Below are positions 24,010-31,863 of a stretch of 64,000 bases of DNA, piece by piece. Under the pieces are notes generated by a model that was given only the letters and a program-made list of their open reading frames with translations, did no database searches and was not told the DNA's origin. Made by a program: the position numbers and the translations under genes. The stretch's first letter is position 1, and each line of letters begins with the position of its first letter. This DNA is from G965267185 sp965267185 (GTDB taxonomy: Bacteria > Pseudomonadota > Alphaproteobacteria > UBA6615): the NCBI GenBank assembly GCA_965267185.1, contig OZ253937.1, forward strand, positions 1,488,001-1,552,000, given 5' to 3'.

Positions 24010-24786
24010 CTAGCTGCTCGAAGCGTCCGGGTTGAGACCGAGCTGATCGACAATCCGCGCCGCGGTATCTTGAATTTTCGTGCTGAGCCGCTCGACGCGC
24101 GCGTCGGTTAGCCGCGCTTTCGGGCCAGTTACCGCAACCGCGCAGAGCGCACGCCGCTCCGGATTGAGTACGGGCACCGCTATCGAGCGAACGCCGGGGG
24201 TCATTTCCTCGTCATTGACCGCGTAGCCGCGCTTGCGCACCAGCGCGAGTTCCCGCAGTAGCGCCGGAATGGTTTTCGCCGTATTTCGCGTGTAGGCCCG
24301 CAGCGGCGCGTGCTCATAAATGCTACCCACGTCTTCGGGCCGGTGGAGGGAAAGTAGCGCCTTGCCGATACTGGTGCTGTGGGCGTCGAAGTAGTCGCCG
24401 ACTTGTACGTCTAGACGCAACGACCGTTCGGTGGTTACGCGGTCGGCGATGAAGGCCTGGTTGCCTTCCAGCGCGCCTAGATTGACCGTCTCGTCGACGT
24501 CATGGGCCAAAGTAACCAGGAACGGATGCGCGTGATGGGTAATCCGCGCCACCATGCTGGGCTTATGGCCAAACCGGTGCAGGTGGTAGCCCACCCAGTA
24601 ACGGTGGTCGTCACTTTTATAGGCGTAGCCGAGGCGGCACAGCACTTCGAGCAGCCGGTGCGCCGTCGCCCGATGCAGATCGCACGCCCGCGCAACCTCG
24701 GAGACCGACTGGCCGGTTGTGCTGGCGCCAAGATATTCGAGGATGCCGAAGCCGCGTTCAAGCGATTGATTACGATAGACCGACAT
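24010..24786 (-). CDS. IclR-family transcriptional regulator
   Basis: Regulator of 258 residues: an N-terminal winged helix (QSLERGFGILEYL, then LHRATAHRLLEVLCRLGY) and a C-terminal GAF-like effector domain (LRLDVQVGDYFDAHSTSIGKALLS and ALCAVAVTG). ATG at 24786 is favoured over 24807 because a perfect inverted repeat at 24806-24822 would otherwise fall inside the gene. It is convergent with the methyltransferase gene. Its targets are unknown; upstream, on the same strand, lie the LLM genes. Confidence 0.9.
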   Translation of the reverse strand: MSVYRNQSLERGFGILEYLGASTTGQSVSEVARACDLHRATAHRLLEVLCRLGYAYKSDDHRYWVGYHLHRFGHKPSMVARITHHAHPFLVTLAHDVDETVNLGALEGNQAFIADRVTTERSLRLDVQVGDYFDAHSTSIGKALLSLHRPEDVGSIYEHAPLRAYTRNTAKTIPALLRELALVRKRGYAVNDEEMTPGVRSIAVPVLNPERRALCAVAVTGPKARLTDARVERLSTKIQDTAARIVDQLGLNPDASSS

Positions 24787-24805
24787 GGTCGTTGAGCCCC
24801 ACCCC

Positions 24806-24822
24806 ATCTCACCTACTGAGAT
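24806..24822. promoter_or_regulatory. Candidate IclR autoregulatory operator
   Basis: Perfect inverted repeat ATCTCA-CCTAC-TGAGAT, 20 bases upstream of the IclR start codon. Size and symmetry fit a dimeric regulator site; binding is inferred. Confidence 0.45.
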
Positions 24823-24958
24823 AGTTGGGACAGCTAGCGATAGTGTCAACAGTCACTCGGTCAGGAACCGGAGAGGGCAAAGAAAATGGCCGCCCCGGCC
24901 AGGCCGAGGCGACCCTAGTCGCGCCGCACTTAATCGGCGGCTTATCCGTGTTCCCCCG

Positions 24959-26185
24959 CTATTCCGCGGCCATTGCGAAGTCTGGAATCTCCAGCTCCGG
25001 CAAAATTTTCTCCATGAACAACGTCAGCTCTTCCATCATGTCGTCCTTGGGCTGTTGCGCCCAATGCCAGATCAACGTGATGTATTCGGCCGGCACCTGT
25101 TCGTAGGTTTCCTTCCAGGCTTTGATCGATTCATCGAGCGTACCGCCGATGAAGATGCCCGAGTCCTTCATCGATTGGACAAGAACGTCGTCGCTCCCCT
25201 GCGGGAATTGCGGGAAGAACGGCCCATAGAAATTCTTGTAGATGTCGAGATCGTACTCGCGCAGTTTACGGTCGTAGTCTTCCGGCGTTTTGGTGATGTG
25301 CGGCCAGCGTACGATGTTCTGATTCTGACCACGTTGGAAGTGACGGCCATGCTTGGCGGCCTCTTCGACATAGAGGTCGATATAGTCGGCCATGCCCTCG
25401 GTGGTCATGAAATAGGTCGGAATGAAGCCATGCTTGGCGCAGAACTTAATGGAGTCCGCGCTCTTGGAGGCCGCGATCATGACCGGCGGATGGGGCTTCT
25501 GATACGGTTTCGGTACAACGCAGATCCGCTGCACCGCGCCGTTTTCGTCTACCTCGCCGGGAACACCGGCATCGCGCGCGATTTCCCAGGCCGGATAATT
25601 TTCAACGCCGGTCTCCAGCGGATACGGCGCCTGATAGTGCTTGCCCTCCAAGCGAACCGATTCCTCGGTCCAGCATTTGAGGACCATCTCAACCCGCTCT
25701 TCGAAGATTTCGCGGTTGCGCTTATCGTTATCGCTGCCGTCCGACACCGTCGCCACGGAATCGGTGAACTGACCGATGATGTTGGCCCAGCGCGACTGAT
25801 AACCGCGTGCAAAACCGACCCAGTATTTACCCTTGGTCAGATGGTCGATAATCGCGGTTTCTTCGGCGACACGGATCGGATCCTGCGTTGCCGCCACATA
25901 ACCTAACGCGCCGACATGGGCATTTTTCACCTGGCTCGCCCAGTAGGCGTTCATCACGCCCGGATTAGGCCCGACCTCGTAACCTTCGGAATGAAGGTGA
26001 TGCTCGATCGCGCCGAGGCCCCATACGCCCAACGCGTCGGCCTCTTTGGCGATATCGGTCCACTCATGGACAACCTGGTGATACAGCTCGCTGTCATTCC
26101 CGACCGGCCGATTGGCCTTGCGCCCTTCCTCGCCGTCGGCGGGAAGCATCGGGTAAAGTTGTAAAATTACTTTCGGCAGCGCCAT
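24959..26185 (-). CDS. LLM-class flavin-dependent oxidoreductase, copy 1
   Basis: Bacterial-luciferase-like monooxygenase, 408 residues, using reduced FMN or F420 and oxygen. The TIM-barrel landmarks are GAIEHHLHSEGYEVGPNPG near 60-78, AEETAIIDHLTKGKYWVGFARG near 105-126 and PHPPVMIAASKSADSI near 235-250. ATG at 26185 follows GGAG. It is very close in sequence to the protein encoded at 26362-27591 and shares an upstream element with it. Substrates of this family include alkanesulfonates, long-chain alkanes and heterocycles; the substrate here is unknown. A small flavin reductase partner is not nearby. Confidence 0.92.
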   Translation of the reverse strand: MALPKVILQLYPMLPADGEEGRKANRPVGNDSELYHQVVHEWTDIAKEADALGVWGLGAIEHHLHSEGYEVGPNPGVMNAYWASQVKNAHVGALGYVAATQDPIRVAEETAIIDHLTKGKYWVGFARGYQSRWANIIGQFTDSVATVSDGSDNDKRNREIFEERVEMVLKCWTEESVRLEGKHYQAPYPLETGVENYPAWEIARDAGVPGEVDENGAVQRICVVPKPYQKPHPPVMIAASKSADSIKFCAKHGFIPTYFMTTEGMADYIDLYVEEAAKHGRHFQRGQNQNIVRWPHITKTPEDYDRKLREYDLDIYKNFYGPFFPQFPQGSDDVLVQSMKDSGIFIGGTLDESIKAWKETYEQVPAEYITLIWHWAQQPKDDMMEELTLFMEKILPELEIPDFAMAAE

Positions 26186-26285
26186 GCTGTACTCCTGCAA
26201 TATCTATAAAATCGACCGCTAATGGCCGTGCACTCTATGCAATCTCAGCCTTCAGCACTAATAATAAGAGACAATAATATATATA

Positions 26286-26300
26286 GGATAAAACTATAGG
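26286..26300 (-). promoter_or_regulatory. Shared upstream element of LLM copy 1
   Basis: GGATAAAACTATAGG, beginning 101 bases upstream of the LLM copy 1 start codon. The almost identical GGATAAAACTTATAG begins 101 bases upstream of LLM copy 2. Conservation of both sequence and distance points to a common regulator or promoter. Confidence 0.55.
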
Positions 26301-26303
26301 ACT

Positions 26304-26332
26304 GCCCCACCACCATAGTATGGTGGTGGGGC
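26304..26332 (-). terminator. Strong hairpin between the two LLM genes
   Basis: Perfect inverted repeat GCCCCACCACCA / TGGTGGTGGGGC, 13 bp counting the inner T-A pair. It lies 30 bases past the stop of LLM copy 2. Only a weak U-rich tract follows (AGTCCTATAGTTTTA), so termination may be partial. Confidence 0.55.
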
Positions 26333-26361
26333 TAAAATGTGTTAGAAATCAGTTCCTTAGA

Positions 26362-27591
26362 TCACTCGGCAGCGATCGCGAACTCCGGCACCTCCAGCTC
26401 CGGCAGCACCTTCTCCATGAACTGCTGAAGTTCGTCCATCATCACCTCTTTCGGGCATTGGGCCCAATGCCAGATAAGCGTGATGTACTCGGCCGGTGCC
26501 TGGTCGTAGATTTCGCGCCACTGGCGAATCGACTCGTCGACCGTGCCGCCAATGAAGATGCCCGACTCCTGCATCGCGTCGATATGCGTGGCCTCGTCGG
26601 CGCTCTGCGGAAACTGCGGAAAGAACGGCCCGTAGAAGTTCTTGTAGATGTCTAAATCATAGTCGCGAAGCCGCTGCAGATATTCCTCGCGGGATTTCGT
26701 GATGTGGGGCCAACGCACGATATTCTGGTTCTGACCGAGCGCGTAGGTTCGCCCGTGCTTGGCGCCTTCCTCGACATACAGGTTGGCCATCTCGACATAG
26801 GTCAGGGTGTGCATGAAGTAGGTCGGGATGAACCCGTGGCGCGCGCAAAACTGAATCGATTCCGGGCTTTTGGACGCCGCAACCATGACCGGTGGGTGCG
26901 GTTTCTGATAGGGCTTGGGGACCACGCAGACCCGGCGTACGGCGCCCTGCTCGTCGATCTCCCCTACCGCACCGGCCTCGCTGGCGATCTGCCGGGCCGG
27001 ATAGTTTTCCACTCCGGTGTCGCGCGGGAACGGCGCTTTATAATATTTGCCGTCAAACGAGATGGACTCATTCGTCCAGGCCTCGATCACCTGCATCACG
27101 CGTTCCTCGAACACTTCCCGGTTTTGTAGGTCGGCGGCGCTCTTGTCCGACACCGTGGCTTCAGTCTCGGTGAACTGCCCGAGAATATTGGTCCAGCGTG
27201 ACTGATAGCCACGCGCGAAGCCGACGAAGTAACGGCCGTCACACATATGGTCGATAATCGCCGTTTCCTCTGCGACCCGGATCGGATCCTGGGTCGACAT
27301 GACATAGCCGAGCGCGCCGATATTGGCGTTCTTGACCAGCGTCGACCAACGTGCATTCAACACCCCCGGGTTGGGACCAACCTCATAGCCTTCCGAATGG
27401 AGATGGTGCTCGATGGTCCCGAGCCCCCAAACCCCCAACTCGTCGGCTTCGACGACGACATCGTCCCATTCATGGACGATCTTGTGATAGATCTTGGAGT
27501 CGGTTCCTAAGGCGCGGCGCGCCTTGCGGCCTGCTTCGCCGGCGGCGGGAAACATCGGATAGAGCTGGAGGATAACTTTGGGTAATGCCAT
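26362..27591 (-). CDS. LLM-class flavin-dependent oxidoreductase, copy 2
   Basis: A 409-residue paralogue of LLM copy 1 with the same landmarks (GTIEHHLHSEGYEVGPNPG, AEETAIIDHMCDGRYFVGFARG, PHPPVMVAASKSPESI) and the same start MALPKVILQLYPM. ATG at 27591 behind AAGGAG. It is divergent from a LysR gene with overlapping palindromes between them, so it is probably controlled by that regulator. Having two such similar enzymes side by side suggests related substrates, or two subunits of one enzyme as in luciferase; the latter is a guess. Confidence 0.92.
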   Translation of the reverse strand: MALPKVILQLYPMFPAAGEAGRKARRALGTDSKIYHKIVHEWDDVVVEADELGVWGLGTIEHHLHSEGYEVGPNPGVLNARWSTLVKNANIGALGYVMSTQDPIRVAEETAIIDHMCDGRYFVGFARGYQSRWTNILGQFTETEATVSDKSAADLQNREVFEERVMQVIEAWTNESISFDGKYYKAPFPRDTGVENYPARQIASEAGAVGEIDEQGAVRRVCVVPKPYQKPHPPVMVAASKSPESIQFCARHGFIPTYFMHTLTYVEMANLYVEEGAKHGRTYALGQNQNIVRWPHITKSREEYLQRLRDYDLDIYKNFYGPFFPQFPQSADEATHIDAMQESGIFIGGTVDESIRQWREIYDQAPAEYITLIWHWAQCPKEVMMDELQQFMEKVLPELEVPEFAIAAE

Positions 27592-27683
27592 GGGGCATAC
27601 TCCTTTTTCGACGCGTTGTTCGACGCGCTCTCGTTGGAGCTCCCCCAATTAACTCTATGTTTGGTGCAGATATCCCGCAAATA

Positions 27684-27719
27684 ATAAGTTTGGATAAAAC
27701 TTATAGCCTCAGGCTATAA
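27684..27719. promoter_or_regulatory. Overlapping palindromic operators, LLM copy 2 / LysR
   Basis: Two perfect inverted repeats overlap: ATAAGTTT-N5-AAACTTAT at 27684-27704 and TTATAGCCT-c-AGGCTATAA at 27701-27719. The second contains a T-N11-A box (27704-27716), the hallmark of LysR sites. They lie between the divergent LLM and LysR genes. Confidence 0.7.
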
Positions 27720-27750
27720 TGTGATTCCTTGCTTAAGGAGGTCCACGGCC

Positions 27751-28692
27751 TTGGATTTACGGCATATTCGGTCATTCATCGCGGTTTATGAGGAAGGCAG
27801 CATCAATCGTGCGGCCACGCGATTGCATTGCGCCCAGCCCAGCCTGAGCCTGCAGCTGCGCAACCTCGAGGAATCCCTGTCGGTAGAACTCTTCGAACGC
27901 CATGCGCGCGGCGCGCGGCCGACCGCGGCAGGCGAACGTTTCTACGAACACTGCATTTCCATTCTCGGCGAAGTGGAGAGCGCCGAGCAACATATGCGCG
28001 ATTGGTCGCGCGAAGTTGCCGGCGCGCTGACCGTCGGCCTGATCCCGACGGTGACCAAAAGCGTGCTGCCGCAGGTGCTGCCCGAATATACGGAGAACCT
28101 GCCCAACGTGGATATCCGCGTGGTCGAAGCCTTTAGCGGTACGCTGACCGATTGGGTCGTTTCCGGCGAGCTGGATTTCGCCATCGTCGCCGATCCGCCC
28201 AGCCACGAGGGATTGGCGCTGCGCGCGTTGTCGGCCGAACCTTTGGTCGTGGTCTCGGGCGCCAAGAGCGATTTCACTCATCTGGCGCCGATAAGCCTGC
28301 CGGAACTGCCGCCGATCAAGCTGGTTATGCCGTCGCAACAGCACAGCCTGCGCGGCATGCTCGAACGCTATATCAGGATCGGCGATATCGCTGTCGAAAG
28401 ACTGCTCGAAATCGATGGGTTGTTCGGCGCGTTGGAGTTTATCCACAAGTCAGACTGGTCGGGAATCCTGCCGGTGACCACCGTGGTCCGCGATCTAGCC
28501 AGCGGCAAATTCGTGGTTAACCCGATTGTCGAACCGGCCACGAAGATCGAGTACTACCTGATCCACCAAACGCAACGGCCGTTGGTACGCGCCGCCCGCG
28601 AGCTGGTCGATCAACTGGAAGCCGCGCTCAATAAATCCTCGGCGGAATGGGCGGAATGGCAGCAACAACATAAGCAGCGCGCCGCCGAGTAA
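27751..28692 (+). CDS. LysR-family transcriptional regulator 1
   Basis: Regulator of 313 residues with an N-terminal winged helix (LRHIRSFIAVYEEGSINRAATRL, then QPSLSLQLRNLEESL) and a two-lobed effector domain. The start is TTG at 27751: AAGGAGG lies nine bases before it at 27735-27741, and a GTG at 27721 would put that site inside the gene. It is divergent from LLM copy 2 and followed by a second LysR gene of the same subgroup. Likely activator of the LLM genes, through the palindromes at 27684-27719. Confidence 0.92.
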   Translation: MDLRHIRSFIAVYEEGSINRAATRLHCAQPSLSLQLRNLEESLSVELFERHARGARPTAAGERFYEHCISILGEVESAEQHMRDWSREVAGALTVGLIPTVTKSVLPQVLPEYTENLPNVDIRVVEAFSGTLTDWVVSGELDFAIVADPPSHEGLALRALSAEPLVVVSGAKSDFTHLAPISLPELPPIKLVMPSQQHSLRGMLERYIRIGDIAVERLLEIDGLFGALEFIHKSDWSGILPVTTVVRDLASGKFVVNPIVEPATKIEYYLIHQTQRPLVRAARELVDQLEAALNKSSAEWAEWQQQHKQRAAE

Positions 28693-28783
28693 CCGTGCGG
28701 ATCGGCGCTTTTCCACCGCCGCAGCTTGGCAAAGCCAGGCTAATCGCCTCTAATCAATCTCATAAATATTGGTTATGGGCACG

Positions 28784-29707
28784 ATGGATCTCCGGCAGCT
28801 CGAACAATTTGTCGCCGTCTACGAAGAAGGCAGCTTTAGCCGTGCGGCCCGGCGGGAGAACTGCACTCAGCCGGGCTTGTCGGTACAGATCCGCAATCTC
28901 GAAGGCCAGCTCGGCGTCGAGCTGTTCACCCGTAGCGCCCGCGGGGTCGCACCTACCGTCGCCGGCAAGCGCTTCTACGCCAAAAGCCTGGCCATCCTGA
29001 ATGCGGTCGAGGACACCAAGCTCGACATGCAGAACCTTCAGGGGGCGATCACCGGCGCGATCGTGGCCGGTACGGTGCCGTCGATCTCCCGCAGCGCCCT
29101 CCCGGCAGCCCTGTCGCGTTTTACCGAGCAGCACCCCAATGTCGAGCTGCGTCTCGATGAGGCTTATGGCGGCACGCTCACCGAACGAGTCGTCGCGGGC
29201 GAGCTCGACTTCGCCATCGTCACTGGGTCCTACGCGGTCGAGGGCCTGACCAGCGAGCTGATGGCGGAGAACGTGCTAACGTTGGTCTCGGGTCCGGAAT
29301 CACCGTTGCGTCACCTGGAACCTTGCCGGCTCAGCGAGCTGCCACCCCTGCGCCTGGTGCTGCCGTCCGACCGGCACAGCATCCGCCAGGTGATCGACGC
29401 GAGCCTGCAGCGCGGCGGCGCAAACGTAGCAACCGTGATCGAATCCGACGGGCTCAATACCACGCTGGAGTATGTCCGCCGTTCCGGCTGGTCGACGGTC
29501 ACTCTGATGACTACTGTGATCGACGAAATCGAGACCCGCCGGCTGACGATCAACCCGATTGTGCGGCCACAAATTACCGCCGATTATTTCTTGCTCCGCC
29601 AATCGCGCCGCCCGCTGGCGCCAGCTGGCGAGCGCTTCATCGCTCTTCTCGGCGAGGAACTCGAGGAAATCAATCAACGGTGGCGGCAAGCCACCAGCGG
29701 CCGTTAG
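28784..29707 (+). CDS. LysR-family transcriptional regulator 2
   Basis: Regulator of 307 residues, a paralogue of LysR 1 (MDLRQLEQFVAVYEEGSFSRAARR; QPGLSVQIRNLEGQL). The ATG at 28784 gives the usual MDLRQ start; ATG 28775 is an alternative. An ATAA-N7-TTAT repeat just before the start (28762-28776) has T-N11-A spacing and could serve autoregulation. It lies 91 bases after LysR 1 and 30 bases before an SDR gene, so it may be cotranscribed with either. Effector unknown. Confidence 0.9.
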   Translation: MDLRQLEQFVAVYEEGSFSRAARRENCTQPGLSVQIRNLEGQLGVELFTRSARGVAPTVAGKRFYAKSLAILNAVEDTKLDMQNLQGAITGAIVAGTVPSISRSALPAALSRFTEQHPNVELRLDEAYGGTLTERVVAGELDFAIVTGSYAVEGLTSELMAENVLTLVSGPESPLRHLEPCRLSELPPLRLVLPSDRHSIRQVIDASLQRGGANVATVIESDGLNTTLEYVRRSGWSTVTLMTTVIDEIETRRLTINPIVRPQITADYFLLRQSRRPLAPAGERFIALLGEELEEINQRWRQATSGR

Positions 29708-29737
29708 AAACCTAGATTTTTGGAGAATTGAAATCCT

Positions 29738-30514
29738 ATGTCCGACACTCAAACCCCGCAACGCGTGATCGTTACCGCCGGTGGTTCCGGCATCGGCCGC
29801 GCTATCGCCGAACGCTTCCTTGCCGCGGGCGCCAATGTCCACATTTGCGACGTCTCGACGGAGACCTTGGAGAACACCCTCTCCGCAAATGACGGTTTGC
29901 GCGGCAGCATCGCCGATGTGGGGGTCCCCGCCGACGTCGAGACGCTCGTTGCCGAGGCGGCGGGCTGGATGGGCGGCGTCGATGTGCTGGTCAACAATGC
30001 GGGCATCGGCGGGCCGCGCGCCGCCCTCGAAGATGTCTCCTATGAGGACTGGGACCGCACGATCGCGATCAACTTGAACGGCATGTTCTACTGCATCAAG
30101 AACGTCGCGCCGCTAATGAAGGCGCAGAAGAGCGGCTGCATCGTCAACATCTCGACTGCGTCGGCCAAGGTGGCGCTGCCCATGCGCTCGCCCTATGTCG
30201 CCTCCAAGGTGGGCGTGCTTGGCCTCACCCACACCGTCGCCCGCGAATACGGGCCCTTCGGCATCCGCTGCAACGCCATCCTGCCCGGCCTCATCGACAA
30301 TGAGCGCGGGCGCAACATCCTGGCCAACCACGCCAAAGAGCAAGGCGTCAGCTTCGAGGAGGCCGAGCAGGGTTTCCTCGAATATATCTCGCTGAAATGC
30401 TGGATCGATCCGACTGAAGTCGGCGATTTGGCCGTTTTCCTCGCCTCCCACGCCGGCCGCCACATCACCGGCCAGAATATCGGCATGGACGGCAACGTGG
30501 AGTGGGAGATTTAG
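29738..30514 (+). CDS. SDR-family oxidoreductase
   Basis: Short-chain dehydrogenase of 258 residues. The cofactor motif reads TAGGSGIG at 13-20, where the usual TGxxxGxG has Ala as its second residue. NNAG at 86-89; Ser near 139-142 (VNISTASAK), Y153 and K157 (YVASK). Close in type to L-rhamnose/2-keto-3-deoxy-sugar and similar dehydrogenases, but no specific substrate can be given. It follows LysR 2 in the same direction by 30 bases. Confidence 0.9.
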   Translation: MSDTQTPQRVIVTAGGSGIGRAIAERFLAAGANVHICDVSTETLENTLSANDGLRGSIADVGVPADVETLVAEAAGWMGGVDVLVNNAGIGGPRAALEDVSYEDWDRTIAINLNGMFYCIKNVAPLMKAQKSGCIVNISTASAKVALPMRSPYVASKVGVLGLTHTVAREYGPFGIRCNAILPGLIDNERGRNILANHAKEQGVSFEEAEQGFLEYISLKCWIDPTEVGDLAVFLASHAGRHITGQNIGMDGNVEWEI

Positions 30515-30559
30515 CGCTCAGAGCCACCAGCAAAAAAAAGTTTCGAAAGGCTCTTCCAT

Positions 30560-30581
30560 TATTTAACCAGTTGGTTAAATA
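30560..30581. promoter_or_regulatory. 22-base perfect palindromic operator upstream of DUF899 gene
   Basis: TATTTAACCA-gt-TGGTTAAATA. Symmetry, length and sequence are like operators of ArsR/SdpR-type regulators, and in form like RutR (TetR) sites. It lies 36 bases before the DUF899 start codon. No ArsR gene is present in the window. Confidence 0.65.
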
Positions 30582-30617
30582 TAGGGCTCACAGTCATTCG
30601 CCCGATGGAGGAACCAG

Positions 30618-31295
30618 ATGGGACAGTTTCACGATACTAGCTTTCCAGGTGAGAACGAGAGCTACCGTACCGCCCGCGACGAGCTGCTCAAGGCCGAGAT
30701 GGAGCTTCGAAAGCAAGTCGAGGCGGTCGCGGCCATGCGGCGCGCGCTGCCGCTCGGCGGCGAGATCAAAGAAAATTACACCTTTAAGGAGGACGCGAAC
30801 GGCGCCGACGCCGAGACTCGGTTGAGCGACCTGTTCGCACCGGGCAAGGACAGCCTGTTCCTCTACAGCTTCATGTACGCACCCGATGGCGACCCCTGCC
30901 CGGCCTGCACCGCCATTCTCGATGCGCTCAACGGCAGCGCGCCGCACATTCGGGACAAGATCAATTTCGCCGTGGTGGCCAAGGCGCCCATCGATCAGAT
31001 CCGCACGTGGGCGCAAGGCCGAGGCTGGAGCAATTTGCGGCTGCTGTCGTCGAACGGCAATTCCTACAACACCGACTACAATGCCGAGCACGGCGACGAA
31101 CAAATCCCGGCAATAAACATCTTCCGCAAAACCGAGGACGGCATATTTCACACCTACAATGCTGAGCTTTTGTATGCACCCTCAGAGGAAGGCCAGCACC
31201 CGCGCCACGCGGATTCAATTTGGCCGCTGTGGAGCGTGTTCGATCTGACGCCGGACGGGCGCGACGGCTGGTTTCCGAAATACGCCTACGATTGA
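30618..31295 (+). CDS. DUF899 family (thioredoxin-like) protein
   Basis: A 225-residue protein of the DUF899 group, which has a thioredoxin-like fold. The hallmark start is present (FPGENESYRTARDELLKAE, then MRRALPLGGEI). SLFLYSFMYAPDGDPCPACT at about 83-102 carries a CPAC motif where a redox-active pair would sit. The end, HADSIWPLWSVFDLTPDGR, is also typical. ATG behind GGAGGA. Preceded by a 22-base palindrome, and followed at 20 bases by a GFA-family gene. Physiological role unknown. Confidence 0.9.
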   Translation: MGQFHDTSFPGENESYRTARDELLKAEMELRKQVEAVAAMRRALPLGGEIKENYTFKEDANGADAETRLSDLFAPGKDSLFLYSFMYAPDGDPCPACTAILDALNGSAPHIRDKINFAVVAKAPIDQIRTWAQGRGWSNLRLLSSNGNSYNTDYNAEHGDEQIPAINIFRKTEDGIFHTYNAELLYAPSEEGQHPRHADSIWPLWSVFDLTPDGRDGWFPKYAYD

Positions 31296-31315
31296 TCGAG
31301 AAAGCGCGGACGGAG

Positions 31316-31738
31316 ATGACGACACCGGCTTATTCGGGCAGCTGCCAGTGTGGCGCCGTCCGCTACACTTGCACCGCCGAAGCAGTGGGAACCTGCAATT
31401 GCCACTGCAAGGACTGTCAGGGCTTCAGCGGCAGTACGCATGTGCCGTGGTTCGCCGTACCCGAAGCAGCGGTCACGATCACCGGAGACGTGAAGTTCTA
31501 TCAAACGGTGTCCGACAGCGGCCGAAACGTCCGGCGCGCGCACTGCACGGCCTGCGGCATGCCGCTATACGGAATCTCGGAGGGGTCCGGGGTGATCGCG
31601 TTCACCGCCGTATCGCTCGACGACCCGAGCTGGTTCACCCCGGCGGTCGATATTTTTATCGAGTCAGCACACGCTTGGGACAAGATCGATCCGGATACGC
31701 CCAATTTCCCCCACATGCCGCCAATGGAACCCGAGTAA
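31316..31738 (+). CDS. GFA family (CENP-V/glutathione-dependent formaldehyde-activating enzyme-like) protein
   Basis: A 140-residue zinc protein. The ligands fit the family: C10 and C12 (SCQCGAVRY), C29, C31 and C34 (CNCHCKDCQGFSG), and a later C-x2-C (HCTACGMPLYG). The first family member combines formaldehyde with glutathione, but most relatives have no proven activity. The start ATG at 31316 lies 20 bases after the DUF899 stop, suggesting one transcript. An inverted repeat at 31786-31851 follows and may end it. Confidence 0.9.
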   Translation: MTTPAYSGSCQCGAVRYTCTAEAVGTCNCHCKDCQGFSGSTHVPWFAVPEAAVTITGDVKFYQTVSDSGRNVRRAHCTACGMPLYGISEGSGVIAFTAVSLDDPSWFTPAVDIFIESAHAWDKIDPDTPNFPHMPPMEPE

Positions 31739-31785
31739 ACGGGCAGCAACTAAAACTGCTCAGCTGTGCACAAACTACACCCGCG

Positions 31786-31851
31786 ACCTCATCTTGAGCC
31801 TGTCGAAAGAGAGGTCGCCTACCTCCTACTTCGACAAGCTCAGTATGAGGT
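31786..31851. repeat. Intergenic inverted repeat with CTTCGACAAGCTCA arm
   Basis: Imperfect arms ACCTCATCTTGAGCCTGTCG and TCGACAAGCTCAGTATGAGG-T flank a 20-base centre. This sequence type (TTCGACAAGCTCAG) is a common dispersed intergenic repeat in proteobacteria, as I recall it. GTTTT follows on the plus strand, so it may also terminate the DUF899-GFA transcript. Confidence 0.65.
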
Positions 31852-31863
31852 TTTGCAGTGGAA

